Positions 1 through 7,447 of a stretch of 7,621 bases of DNA are shown one piece after another; within the stretch, counting starts at the first letter, position 1; each line of letters starts with the position of its first letter. Under the pieces are notes generated by a model, which was not told where the DNA came from, did no database searches, and saw only the letters and a list, made by a program, of their open reading frames with translations. Source of the DNA: Gammaproteobacteria bacterium. GTDB taxonomy: Bacteria > Pseudomonadota > Gammaproteobacteria > Arenicellales > JAANXG01. The stretch is from contig JAANXG010000011.1 in assembly GCA_018263405.1 (NCBI GenBank), positions 1 through 7,621 of the forward strand. The letters are read 5' to 3'. The translations under genes and the position numbers were made by a program.

Positions 1-59
1 CAGGGACGCTGTAGATACCTCCCTGTACGCTCTGGCGAAAGCCTCCGTGCTTTCGACAG
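1..59. repeat. Double-hairpin intergenic repeat (REP-like)
   Basis: Two adjacent hairpins are visible. CAGGGA (1-6) pairs with TCCCTG (20-25) around 13 bases. CGAAAGC (36-42) pairs with GCTTTCG (49-55) around 6 bases, and the latter extends by CTG/CAG beyond one mismatch. Paired short palindromes in an intergenic region resemble repetitive extragenic elements of Gammaproteobacteria. The family is not identified, and the unit may begin before the window. Confidence 0.5.
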
Positions 60-101
60 CCCTGAAAGACAACCCTACCCCCACATTCTTGCACGGGGTT
101 A
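58..101 (+). repeat. Downstream copy of the flanking inverted repeat
   Basis: CCCCCACATTCTTGC (78-92) is the exact reverse complement of 7450-7464, with weaker similarity outward to 58 and inward to 101. It therefore lies in inverted orientation to the copy upstream of pilJ. It also pairs with the nearby copy at 208-239. Confidence 0.75.
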
Positions 102-239
102 TTGAGAATTTACGGTGAACGATCGCATGATACCAATGTTACAGAACAATTTCGCCGGTGAAAGTATTCTTCGGTGTTTCGGCTGTCGACGAGGCATCTC
201 AAAAAGTCCGTGCAATGCCGGCGATCATGTGGGGGCAGG
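74..239 (-). repeat. MITE-like inverted-repeat unit or 3' UTR stem downstream of chpA
   Basis: CCTACCCCCACAT (74-86) and ATGTGGGGGCAGG (227-239) are inverted ends that differ at one base. Inside them TTGCACGG (89-96) and CCGTGCAA (208-215) also pair. A transcript running out of chpA could fold into about 20 base pairs closing a loop of some 111 bases. This could protect the 3' end or help stop transcription, but no T-tract follows the closing arm, so I do not call it a terminator. The alternative is a 166-bp non-autonomous mobile element. No clear target-site duplication is visible and no gene is present inside. Confidence 0.4.
208..239 (-). repeat. Third, diverged copy of the flanking repeat next to chpA
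   Basis: ATGTGGGGGCAG (227-238) is identical to 7456-7467, and CCGTGCAA (208-215) is the reverse complement of 89-96. The two blocks are 11 bases apart here but only 2 bases apart in the copy at 78-96. This copy therefore looks like the same repeat carrying a 9-base expansion. It starts 25 bases after the chpA stop codon. Confidence 0.5.
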
Positions 240-264
240 ATTATTGAGCCACCAGACCGGTTGC

Positions 265-3200
265 TTACCCGGTAGCGGGGTATTGTTTCCGGGCAAGCCA
301 CAGCTCCACGAGATCGAGGACTAATACTACTTTGCCGTCGCCGGTAATGGTGGCGCCGCTGAATCCGGATTTTTTCCCTAGATAGTCGCCCAGTGGGCTG
401 ACCACTATTTCTTCGGTTCGAATCGGTTTGTCCACCCGAACGGCCACTTCGCTTTCACCCAGATGCGCCAGTATGACCGAGACGCGCGTATCTGAGTGTT
501 CGGACTCCAGCCCCAGGGCCGCGTTCAAGTCCATCACGGGATAGGTGCGGTCATCGTGCCGGAACAACGGATTGCCGTCCTTGGACAGTTCCGTCAAATT
601 ATCCGGCTCAGTCGTTAATACGCTTTCGATACTCCCCAACGGAACGGCAAATTGTTGTGTGCCGCAACGGACAAACAACGCCTGAGTGACCGACAACGTC
701 AGCGGTACACGCAACACAAAGCTCAAGCCTTTTCCCGGGTGATTGTCCATCGAGAGGCTGCCCCCCAAACTGCGAGCGGCGTTATTCACAACATCCAGTC
801 CGATACCCCGCCCGGATAGCTGCGTGACCGATTCCGCGGTGGAAAATCCGGACAAAACGATCAGTTGAACGATTTCCCGATTCGATAGATCCGAATTAGC
901 CGACAGTAAGCCGGCTTCAACGGCACGGGTCTTGATATTGTCGACATCCAAGCCGGACCCGTCGTCGGAGAAACCGAGCACCACCTCGTCGCCCTCTTGG
1001 CGGCAGTCAATGCGAATGACGCCGCGCTCGGGCTTACCGGCGGTTTTTCGCGCTTCAGGTAATTCGATACCGTGGTCCACGGCATTTCGGATCATGTGTT
1101 CAAACGCTTCGGTAAGCTGTTCAAGCACGTTTCGATCCAGACACACGTCCGCGCCCGTCACTTCAAGGTTGACTTCTTTGGAAAGTTCCCGCGACGTCTG
1201 CCTCGTTTGGTGCCGTAAACGCGGCACTATGGTATCGAAGGACACCATTCGGGCGCTCATCAAACCATCCTGGAGTTCGCTATTGAGCACCGCCTGCTGC
1301 GATAGCACCCCCTCCGCCTGCGTGGCGAAGCGATTCAATCCTGCCTGGATCGTCGTCAAATCGTCCACACCCTCCGACAGACTCCGGGACAACTGTTGCA
1401 GGCGGTTATAGCGACCCGCCTCGAGCGAACTGGAGACACGGTCCGACTCGGACGGTTTTTCCCGAGGCACGTGGGGGCGGCTTTGTTTTTCCGCCTGAAC
1501 GTCCAACTCCCTGATCCGACCGGAAAATTCCGTTACATTGGAACGTAGTTCATCAAGGTAGTTCTTAAGCTTGCGGAGCTGCGCCTCCAACCGGGTGCGG
1601 GAGACGCCGACCTCGCCTGCATAGTTCACGAGCTTGTCCAGCAAATTAGATTGGATGCGAATCGCGCTGCGGCCGGCGCCATCGGGCTCGTTTTTCGACG
1701 CGTTACGTCCGGCTCCATCGTCCGATCCCGCCGCCGGTACTTCGTTTTTGTCCCCGCGAACACCGCCTGCCTTTTGGAAACCGGCCTTCGACACGCTTTC
1801 TTCCGGTGTCAGCCTCCCCGTCGGGGTATGGGAATAAGGCATCGAAGCGGAGCTTGGACTCAAACTCCCGCTCAAGCGCTCAACGAGTCGCGGGTCGGGA
1901 ACGGTTAAACGATCCTCTTTCACGCCCTGGACCATATTGGCCAGCGTGTCATGGACCTCCTCCATGTCGGCAATCGTATCATCGGATGGACTTGTATCCT
2001 CCGGGAGGGTTTCAAGCATACTTTCGGCGTGGTGGCTCAAATCACCGATGTTTTCCCACCCTGCCGATCTCGAACTGCCTTTCAGGGTGTGCAGCTCGCG
2101 CTTCAAAATTGTCGCAAGTTGCGAATCGAGCCTGGATCGATGCCCTTCCCGCAATGCCGAATCGATCCGGGCCAGGATATCCCTTGCTTCCTCCACGAAC
2201 ACGTTTTCGAGACCGCTATTATCGAGTCCCGTATAAGGCGTATCGGCCTTTTTTCGGGCCGCAGATCCCGAATCGTCGAGCGCAACGGAAGCTGCGGTAT
2301 TCCCGTCATCCGGGACGTCACCGTCCACCTCGTCCCGTGCAAGCCTCGTACCGCTGCCCGTGTCATGATCCGACTCGACCAACTCCTCGAAAACACTGCC
2401 GGTATGCTGTTTGTCCTCAGTATCGGCACCGTTGATGTAAACCGTGGCGCGCTCTTCGGAACTCCAGGACTCGATCTTGCCGGTCAAATCGGCAAGCTGT
2501 TGGCGCACGACATCGGGAAACCTCTTATCGCGGTTGAGGTGATCCAAAACTTTCGCGGTGGATACCAACAACGCGTCCAAATCGTCCATTTCCGTTTTTT
2601 GTAACTGCGCGTTACTCGCATCCTTGGCGCGCAGGGTGGTCTCCAGCGCGGCGTAGACCTCCGATAATTCCACCAAATGAACGGCGCGTGCATTGTCTTG
2701 GAGGATATGCGCCGCACGCAACAATTCATCGCCGATGCCGGCTTTCCCGTGTTGGTTGCAGTCATCGACCACGGACCGTATTGTCGCGATGTGCGAAAGC
2801 GTTTCCTTGATGAAAGTCCGGATTTCCTCTTCGTTCGTTAAAGGAGTTTGGATGTGGCGGTCATCCCGATTCGACGCGGGCTGCGGGTCCGGTTCGTCGA
2901 GAACCTCGATGCTTTCGCGAAGCGGTTCAAGCCGGCCGGTGGATTGCAAGAATTCTGGACGATTCGCCATTTCGGATCCCATGGATGGTTGCCGCGCACC
3001 GGCATCCGTGTCGGTTCCAGGCCGGGATTGCCGGGACGACGATAACTCGGTCAGCATCGAGAGCGACCGGCGTAAAGTCTTTTCAACCTCCCCGGACACA
3101 AAGCCCGGGTCCTCGATCACGATGTCCAGCAGGTTTATCATTTCCTGGACGATGCGTTTGAGCTTGTGCTGTTCCCGCCCGTCGGCCAAGGTGCTGATTT

Positions 3201-5058
3201 GGCGCAGGTTCTTGCACAGGATCCGGTAGGCTTCGTAGTCGGCGTTATCTTCCATCCACGCCGAAAAAGAGGCTTGGATTTGCTTCAACGTGGAAACCGA
3301 ATCGAAATCCGGCGGGCGGCCTTCCTGACCGGCACCCTCTAGCTCTTTGGACGTCCGGTCCAGCAGTTCGTCGATATTGGGAGCATCCCGCTCCAATCCT
3401 TTTATATATGCGTCCGTGGTTCCTATGGTAGCCGCTAAAGCATCCACCAAAGCATCGGATGGATACGCATCGCCGGCAATCAGCGCGTTAATCCGGCCTA
3501 GAGCCGATTCCAGCAAATCGCACAGCTTGTGCTGACCGAGCATGCGTACGGCCCCATGTACCTGACGCAGCGAGTCGGCAATGGATTCCAGGCATTCCGT
3601 GTCGACTTTGGCGTCGGCAAACCGCTCCAGGCTCTTTTCGGCCCACTTGAGATTCTCTTCGATTTGACCGGATACAGCGGACACCAAGCGGTGAAGCTCG
3701 TCCGATTCCAAAGATTCGGAATCGATTTCCCGGCTTTCGATCGCTCTGCTCGGCGCATCCGGTCGGAAGCCATAACCCTTTAATTCCTCCAGCACGACCG
3801 CCACATCCTGCCGCCATCTGGCGGACACGTCTTGCTGGGCATTCAATGCTTGTTCGATCAATATCAGTGCCCGTGCCGCGGCGAGCAACGCCTCTTCCGA
3901 ATGGGTGGCCCCGGATTCATTGCCGAATAACAGGCGGTGTACCGCCATCGACAGGTCCACCAGTTCATTGGCCTCGTATTCTCGTGCGGTATCGGCTATT
4001 TCACGCAAGTGCTGATCGGACGCCGCAAAAGCCTCGTCGGGCCCTCCCGTGCGGGCGTAGCGATCGAGAGCGACCTGCACCGTCTGAAACTGTTCCATTG
4101 TTCTTTTTTTAATCGAAGCAAACGCGGAGGGTTGGGCCGGCAATGGCTGTGGCGTCTCTTTACCCAGCAACACGTCAAGGTTGAACAGACACGTGACGGC
4201 CCGCGTGGTGTCGGTGCTTACCTCGCTGCAACCGATGTGATACAACATGTACCGAACGAGTTGCTCTTCACCTTCCCGGACGATAGCCGCTTCGCCGTCT
4301 TCAACCAGCTTCCGCATGGCCTGGTCCAGCTTTGCCAGGGGATGTTTTCTTGGATCGTCCCGACTCAAGTCGGTCGCTTGCAGCACATCCAAATAGGCAC
4401 GGGCCACCCACCACACCTGCATCGATACCCGGAAGCGCGACAACTCATACAGATTGCCGACGATATCGGCCATCGCCCGCCAAGCGGTTTCATCTTTCCA
4501 ATCCCTGAGCCATCCCAGTAATGCTGTCTGAAACCGTCTGCGCAAATCGGAAACGCGTTGTGTGTAACGATCGGAATCAATCTCATCCGGTGCCCTCCCT
4601 TTGGTCGGATATACTTCCAGATCGGGATGGAATAGCGAATACGGATCCAGCGCGTCGACGTTTCTGGCAGCCCGCAGTCGGTTAATTACATCGACATTGT
4701 CGATGGCTTTGTCCGGTTGACCGCCGGAGAGTTGCTCAACGTAGCGGGAGAGACGGGACAATCCATTACTAATCAGTTCGCTGATGGATTGGCTCCCGGT
4801 AGCCCGGGTCTTCCCGTCCGCCACGGCCGAGGCCAGGGCCTCGGTTTCCCGCGCAAGCTGCGCGGCGCCATCCAATTCCACCATTTGCAGTGTACCGGCG
4901 ATCTGGTGAACGCTGCCGGCCAACGAGCGCAAAGGCGTTACGTTGCCGTCTGTTTCGGTGTACTGCCGGAGTGCCTCTTGTGCCCCGGCCAAGGTTTGGT
5001 CGATTTCCTTTTTAACCCAGCCCAGGATACTTGTATCAACCCGGTTAGAGGTGCTCAT
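265..5058 (-). CDS. chpA: ChpA/PilL-type hybrid chemotaxis histidine kinase, multi-HPt, without receiver domain
   Basis: Cytoplasmic CheA-family kinase of the type IV pilus chemosensory pathway; it should autophosphorylate under PilJ control and pass phosphate to CheY-like regulators. The 1597 residues begin with the ChpA-specific N-terminal HPt-like domain (about 1-100, motif VHQIAGTLQMVELDGAA, His51). A ChpA-type helical region follows (about 165-300, with LLGWLRDW and WWVARA), then further HPt-like segments (His501, His784) and one canonical HPt with HTLKGS (His990). Next are a low-complexity linker (about 1050-1130), a dimerisation segment (about 1137-1290), the ATPase domain (N box HMIRNAVDHG 1321-1330; G1 DDGSG 1365-1369; F region GFSTAES; G2 GRGIGLD 1416-1422) and a CheW-like domain (about 1450-1592). 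The start is ATG; the best Shine-Dalgarno-like site is a weak AGG 13 bases upstream. From memory, Pseudomonas aeruginosa ChpA is near 2470 residues and ends in a receiver domain; here the protein stops just after CheW. Family assignment is very secure. Confidence 0.96.
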   Translation of the reverse strand: MSTSNRVDTSILGWVKKEIDQTLAGAQEALRQYTETDGNVTPLRSLAGSVHQIAGTLQMVELDGAAQLARETEALASAVADGKTRATGSQSISELISNGLSRLSRYVEQLSGGQPDKAIDNVDVINRLRAARNVDALDPYSLFHPDLEVYPTKGRAPDEIDSDRYTQRVSDLRRRFQTALLGWLRDWKDETAWRAMADIVGNLYELSRFRVSMQVWWVARAYLDVLQATDLSRDDPRKHPLAKLDQAMRKLVEDGEAAIVREGEEQLVRYMLYHIGCSEVSTDTTRAVTCLFNLDVLLGKETPQPLPAQPSAFASIKKRTMEQFQTVQVALDRYARTGGPDEAFAASDQHLREIADTAREYEANELVDLSMAVHRLLFGNESGATHSEEALLAAARALILIEQALNAQQDVSARWRQDVAVVLEELKGYGFRPDAPSRAIESREIDSESLESDELHRLVSAVSGQIEENLKWAEKSLERFADAKVDTECLESIADSLRQVHGAVRMLGQHKLCDLLESALGRINALIAGDAYPSDALVDALAATIGTTDAYIKGLERDAPNIDELLDRTSKELEGAGQEGRPPDFDSVSTLKQIQASFSAWMEDNADYEAYRILCKNLRQISTLADGREQHKLKRIVQEMINLLDIVIEDPGFVSGEVEKTLRRSLSMLTELSSSRQSRPGTDTDAGARQPSMGSEMANRPEFLQSTGRLEPLRESIEVLDEPDPQPASNRDDRHIQTPLTNEEEIRTFIKETLSHIATIRSVVDDCNQHGKAGIGDELLRAAHILQDNARAVHLVELSEVYAALETTLRAKDASNAQLQKTEMDDLDALLVSTAKVLDHLNRDKRFPDVVRQQLADLTGKIESWSSEERATVYINGADTEDKQHTGSVFEELVESDHDTGSGTRLARDEVDGDVPDDGNTAASVALDDSGSAARKKADTPYTGLDNSGLENVFVEEARDILARIDSALREGHRSRLDSQLATILKRELHTLKGSSRSAGWENIGDLSHHAESMLETLPEDTSPSDDTIADMEEVHDTLANMVQGVKEDRLTVPDPRLVERLSGSLSPSSASMPYSHTPTGRLTPEESVSKAGFQKAGGVRGDKNEVPAAGSDDGAGRNASKNEPDGAGRSAIRIQSNLLDKLVNYAGEVGVSRTRLEAQLRKLKNYLDELRSNVTEFSGRIRELDVQAEKQSRPHVPREKPSESDRVSSSLEAGRYNRLQQLSRSLSEGVDDLTTIQAGLNRFATQAEGVLSQQAVLNSELQDGLMSARMVSFDTIVPRLRHQTRQTSRELSKEVNLEVTGADVCLDRNVLEQLTEAFEHMIRNAVDHGIELPEARKTAGKPERGVIRIDCRQEGDEVVLGFSDDGSGLDVDNIKTRAVEAGLLSANSDLSNREIVQLIVLSGFSTAESVTQLSGRGIGLDVVNNAARSLGGSLSMDNHPGKGLSFVLRVPLTLSVTQALFVRCGTQQFAVPLGSIESVLTTEPDNLTELSKDGNPLFRHDDRTYPVMDLNAALGLESEHSDTRVSVILAHLGESEVAVRVDKPIRTEEIVVSPLGDYLGKKSGFSGATITGDGKVVLVLDLVELWLARKQYPATG

Positions 5059-5196
5059 GGGTATCTAAAAGCCTGCGAGTCACAAGGACTGAGTTTATCC
5101 TGTACCGGCGAAGGTCGCTACGAGAAGTCATTGGGAACGGTAGCGGCATATAGTGTTGGTCGTGGCGAGCACCTGCAGCAATCAGGGTGCACACAA
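5059..5196 (-). other. 138-bp gap between pilJ and chpA
   Basis: The gap holds no recognisable gene and no intrinsic terminator. It contains a 6-bp inverted repeat, CGCTAC (5116-5121) with GTAGCG (5140-5145), around 18 bases. The genes are on the same strand and functionally paired, so co-transcription is likely. The gap is long for tightly coupled genes, and a separate chpA promoter cannot be excluded, although I see no good match for one. Confidence 0.5.
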
Positions 5197-7263
5197 CTAT
5201 GCGGGGAGCTTGAACCCGGACACGGATTCCTGAAGTTCGCGCGCCAGTTCAGCCAGCTTTGCGATGGATTGTGCCGTGTTCCCGGCCTCTTGCGAGGATT
5301 GACTGGTCGAATCTCGAACCGATGCCATACGACTGGAGATTGACGTTACTTCGCGAAACTGTCGTTCCGCGGTTTCTTCCACGCCGGTCATAAGACTGGA
5401 CAGTTCTTCGGATCTGGATTCTATTTCTTGCAGCATTTGTCCGGCTTTGTCCGTCAAATGCATGCCGTCTACCGCGCCCCGCGTGGCTCGCTCCATCGAA
5501 GAAACCGTTTCACTGGTATCCGCTTGAATGTTATTCACCAGCATGGAAACCTGTTTGGTCGCCTCGACACACCGCTCCGCCAGCTTCTGGATCTCTTCCG
5601 CCACCACTGCAAATCCGCGCCCGGATTGGCCGGCCATGGCAGCCTGAATGGACGCATTCAAGGACATAATGTTGGTCTGCTCGGCGATATTGTCGATGCG
5701 GCCAACGATCTCTCCGAGTTGTTTCGAACTGTCGCCAAGGCGCTCGATACGTTTGGCGGATTCTTGTACGCTTTCGCGTATCTCTTCCATGTTGTGCCTC
5801 GTGTCGCGCACGGCCCCATTACCGCTTTTGGCGGCGCCCACGGAGTTCCGCGCCATGTCGGTCGAATGTCGGGCATCGCCCGAGATCTCCTGCATGGAAT
5901 TAGACATGGCCTGAAATCGATCCGCCATTGCACCGATGTCATCCGCCCGGGCGTCGCTTGCCCGGGACAATTCCCGTACAGCGTCAACGGCGGACCGAGA
6001 TTCGCTTGTCATTTCGGTCGACGCAGCGTTGATTCGAGCCACCAGCTTGCGCGTCCGCTCTACGGCGGAATTGATAGAGTCGGCGATCGACCCCGTGATC
6101 TCGTTTGCGATGTCCACATCGATGGTGAGGTCTCCGTGTTGCACACCATCCATTTCCTCGATCAGCTTGGCAAGCGCGTCTTGCGTTTCCCAGTTCCGCT
6201 CGGTACTGAACCTGGCCTGCTGCTGCGCTTCCGTCACCAGGTAGCGGCCGAGCCAGAACAGCGATAGAACCGCGAGGCCACCGAACATCCACGGCAAATA
6301 GCGCATGATGCTGCCCGGAGCCGTAAAACAGGCAACAAACAAGCGAATAGCATTCAAAAGCGCGTCGCTCTCGTCCATTATCTCCCCGGACGCACGCTGG
6401 GCGAGGAAGAATCGAGGCCCGGCTTCAAGGATCGAGTCGATACCGTTCCTGAAGTCATCGAACATGTGCTCGACATCGTCCAACTTAGCGCGCACGGTGA
6501 AACCGGGTATCGTCTCGAGTTCCTCGAATTTCTCGTTAAAGGCCTGGATATCTTTGTCGAGTTGCCGGGTCGTTATGGCCGCTCGTTCGGTACCCATTGC
6601 AACTACATTGACATTGGAAGTAATGCGCTCGATCAGCGTTCGTTGGCTGACGGCAATATCGATCAAGTCCGGGTTACGGGTCTCACGGAGAATCACTTCA
6701 ACGACTTCATCCACACCGGCCAGCAGCGACGAAATCATCCGGTTAATTCGATACACAGACTCATTCGCCGTCGACAGCGACGGTTCGTATTTCAGGATGG
6801 AATCGACATGATGACGCGTTCTTGACCAGACGTTTTGGAGATGCTCGAAGGCTTCCCGCCTGGCTTCCGGCGTCGCCGGCACATTCATCGAGGATTTGCC
6901 TCGATCGAAACCGGTGATTACATTTGAAAACCGTCGCTTCGATTCGCGCAGAGAATTCAATGCTTCGCTGTCTCCAAAGGCCGCCGGCCGTGCGTCCTTT
7001 GCGATACTCTGCGAAAGCACCAGTAGCTTGGATACCCGTTCCACATACCGCGCCTGGACGGCGCCGTACAGGTTATCCAGCATTTGAAACGCCACCACGC
7101 CGATAACCGACACGATTAGCACGGTAACGATGATTGGAAGCCGTACACGGGGGTGGGGCGCTGACCGGGTTGGGCGCCGGTCGGCGGCCCGCGCCCCGAC
7201 GTTGCCGGCTGTCTCGAACGCTCCCGCCGTGGAGCGCGGTCGGTGCGGTCGGTTATCGATCAA
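5197..7263 (-). CDS. pilJ: PilJ, type IV pilus methyl-accepting chemoreceptor
   Basis: Membrane chemoreceptor that signals to the ChpA kinase encoded next to it. The 688 residues match PilJ in length and order: an Arg-rich cytoplasmic N-terminus of about 40 residues, TM1 (about 41-61), a largely helical periplasmic region with two PilJ-type repeats (LSQSIAKDA near 83 and SQRTLIERI near 206), TM2 (about 318-343), a HAMP-like segment (about 345-410, with HGDLTIDVD), and a coiled-coil signalling domain. The hairpin tip is canonical (about 523-564, with EQTNIMSLNASIQAAMAG then GRGFAVVAEEIQKLAER). It ends in VSGFKLPA, the usual PilJ C-terminal signature, with no CheR/CheB-binding pentapeptide. The start is TTG: a TAA lies eight codons upstream in frame, and no ATG or GTG occurs in frame before TM1. 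The N-terminal extension is longer than I remember for P. aeruginosa PilJ, so a frameshifted or coupled start at 7292 is possible. pilJ precedes chpA in the usual order. Confidence 0.95.
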   Translation of the reverse strand: MIDNRPHRPRSTAGAFETAGNVGARAADRRPTRSAPHPRVRLPIIVTVLIVSVIGVVAFQMLDNLYGAVQARYVERVSKLLVLSQSIAKDARPAAFGDSEALNSLRESKRRFSNVITGFDRGKSSMNVPATPEARREAFEHLQNVWSRTRHHVDSILKYEPSLSTANESVYRINRMISSLLAGVDEVVEVILRETRNPDLIDIAVSQRTLIERITSNVNVVAMGTERAAITTRQLDKDIQAFNEKFEELETIPGFTVRAKLDDVEHMFDDFRNGIDSILEAGPRFFLAQRASGEIMDESDALLNAIRLFVACFTAPGSIMRYLPWMFGGLAVLSLFWLGRYLVTEAQQQARFSTERNWETQDALAKLIEEMDGVQHGDLTIDVDIANEITGSIADSINSAVERTRKLVARINAASTEMTSESRSAVDAVRELSRASDARADDIGAMADRFQAMSNSMQEISGDARHSTDMARNSVGAAKSGNGAVRDTRHNMEEIRESVQESAKRIERLGDSSKQLGEIVGRIDNIAEQTNIMSLNASIQAAMAGQSGRGFAVVAEEIQKLAERCVEATKQVSMLVNNIQADTSETVSSMERATRGAVDGMHLTDKAGQMLQEIESRSEELSSLMTGVEETAERQFREVTSISSRMASVRDSTSQSSQEAGNTAQSIAKLAELARELQESVSGFKLPA

Positions 7264-7292
7264 GGTCTTGGCAACCCGCGACCTTTACCCAT
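7260..7292 (-). CDS. Possible 10-codon leader ORF coupled to pilJ
   Basis: An ATG at 7292-7290 opens a short frame (MGKGRGLPRP) whose TGA (7262-7260) shares two bases with the TTG start of pilJ, forming TTGA. A strong AGGAG lies 14 bases upstream at 7311-7307. A second ATG at 7296-7294, 10 bases from that AGGAG, makes only M-Y-G before TAA. Stop-start overlaps of this kind are known to couple translation, and the pilJ TTG has no good ribosome site of its own. Alternatively the ATG at 7292 is the true pilJ start and a one-base indel separates it from the pilJ frame. There is no similarity evidence for the peptide itself. Confidence 0.3.
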   Translation of the reverse strand: MGKGRGLPRP

Positions 7293-7306
7293 ACATACAG
7301 AGGCGA

Positions 7307-7311
7307 CTCCT
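7307..7311 (-). promoter_or_regulatory. Strong Shine-Dalgarno-like AGGAG ahead of pilJ
   Basis: On the minus strand GCAGGAG is the best ribosome-binding match upstream of pilJ. It is too far (43 bases) from the TTG start of pilJ to serve it directly, but well placed for the ATGs at 7296 (10 bases) and acceptable for 7292 (14 bases). It therefore bears on which start is used. Confidence 0.45.
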
Positions 7312-7370
7312 GCAACGCTCGCCATACTTTCGAACCCCTAGATATTGAGGTTTTAACAGAACCAAATCGT

Positions 7371-7399
7371 AAGATAATGGGATTTCAGGGTCGATGCAA
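7371..7399 (-). promoter_or_regulatory. Candidate sigma-70-like promoter for pilJ-chpA
   Basis: On the minus strand TTGCAT (7399-7394) and TATCTT (7376-7371) are separated by 17 bases, the optimal spacing, but each hexamer matches consensus only partly (about 3 and 4 of 6). Transcription would start near 7364 and give a leader of about 100 bases before pilJ. The -35 hexamer lies inside the inverted repeat at 7388-7412. It is the best candidate I can see, but weak. Confidence 0.25.
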
Positions 7400-7412
7400 T
7401 AACTATCGACCC
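7388..7412. promoter_or_regulatory. Perfect 8-bp inverted repeat, candidate operator
   Basis: GGGTCGAT (7388-7395) and ATCGACCC (7405-7412) are perfect inverted arms around a 9-base spacer. The arm and spacer overlap the -35 of the candidate pilJ promoter. The geometry suits a dimeric regulator site, and the regulator is unknown. A plain RNA hairpin is the alternative if transcription enters from further upstream. Confidence 0.35.
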
Positions 7413-7429
7413 CTTTCGACCAGCGCTGG

Positions 7430-7447
7430 GGGGTAAGTTCTTACCCC
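7430..7447. repeat. GC-clamped hairpin GGGGTAA/TTACCCC
   Basis: GGGGTAA (7430-7436) pairs perfectly with TTACCCC (7441-7447) across a 4-base loop. Its right arm is also the inner end of the repeat copy at 7441-7484. The two structures therefore compete for the same CCCC/GGGG bases. There is no T-tract on either side, so it is not an obvious intrinsic terminator. Confidence 0.5.

Noticed and set aside
190..239. Intrinsic terminator for chpA using the TTTTT at 205-201 (minus strand)
   Set aside because: The bases just ahead of the T-tract form only about a 3-bp stem, which is too weak for a Rho-independent terminator.
110..301. Minus-strand 63-codon frame overlapping the chpA 3' end, considered as a receiver-domain remnant
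   Set aside because: No receiver signatures (acidic pair, phospho-Asp context, Thr/Ser, Lys) are visible, and it overlaps the conserved CheW end out of frame.
115..324. Plus-strand 69-codon frame downstream of chpA
   Set aside because: It runs antisense into chpA and through the inverted-repeat unit. There is no motif and no convincing ribosome site.
1806..2435. Plus-strand frame of 209 codons within chpA
   Set aside because: It is antisense to the canonical HPt (HTLKGS) region and linker of chpA. Its composition is that of a shadow frame.
4717..5343. Plus-strand frame of 208 codons spanning the pilJ-chpA gap
   Set aside because: It is antisense to the start of chpA and the end of pilJ, and both of those ends are conserved in sequence. 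No domain or ribosome site supports it.
5428..6267. Long open frame of 279 codons on the plus strand
   Set aside because: It lies entirely antisense to pilJ, which has clear family domains, and its translation (rich in His, Arg and Gly) has no recognisable motif.
7324..7345. GGGGTTCGAAA on the minus strand, resembling a tRNA T-arm
   Set aside because: The opposite side of the arm does not pair, and no acceptor, D-arm or anticodon arm can be built around it.
7134..7436. Plus-strand 100-codon frame upstream of and overlapping pilJ
   Set aside because: It is antisense to the PilJ N-terminus and first membrane segment, and it runs through the promoter-like region and repeats with no domain.
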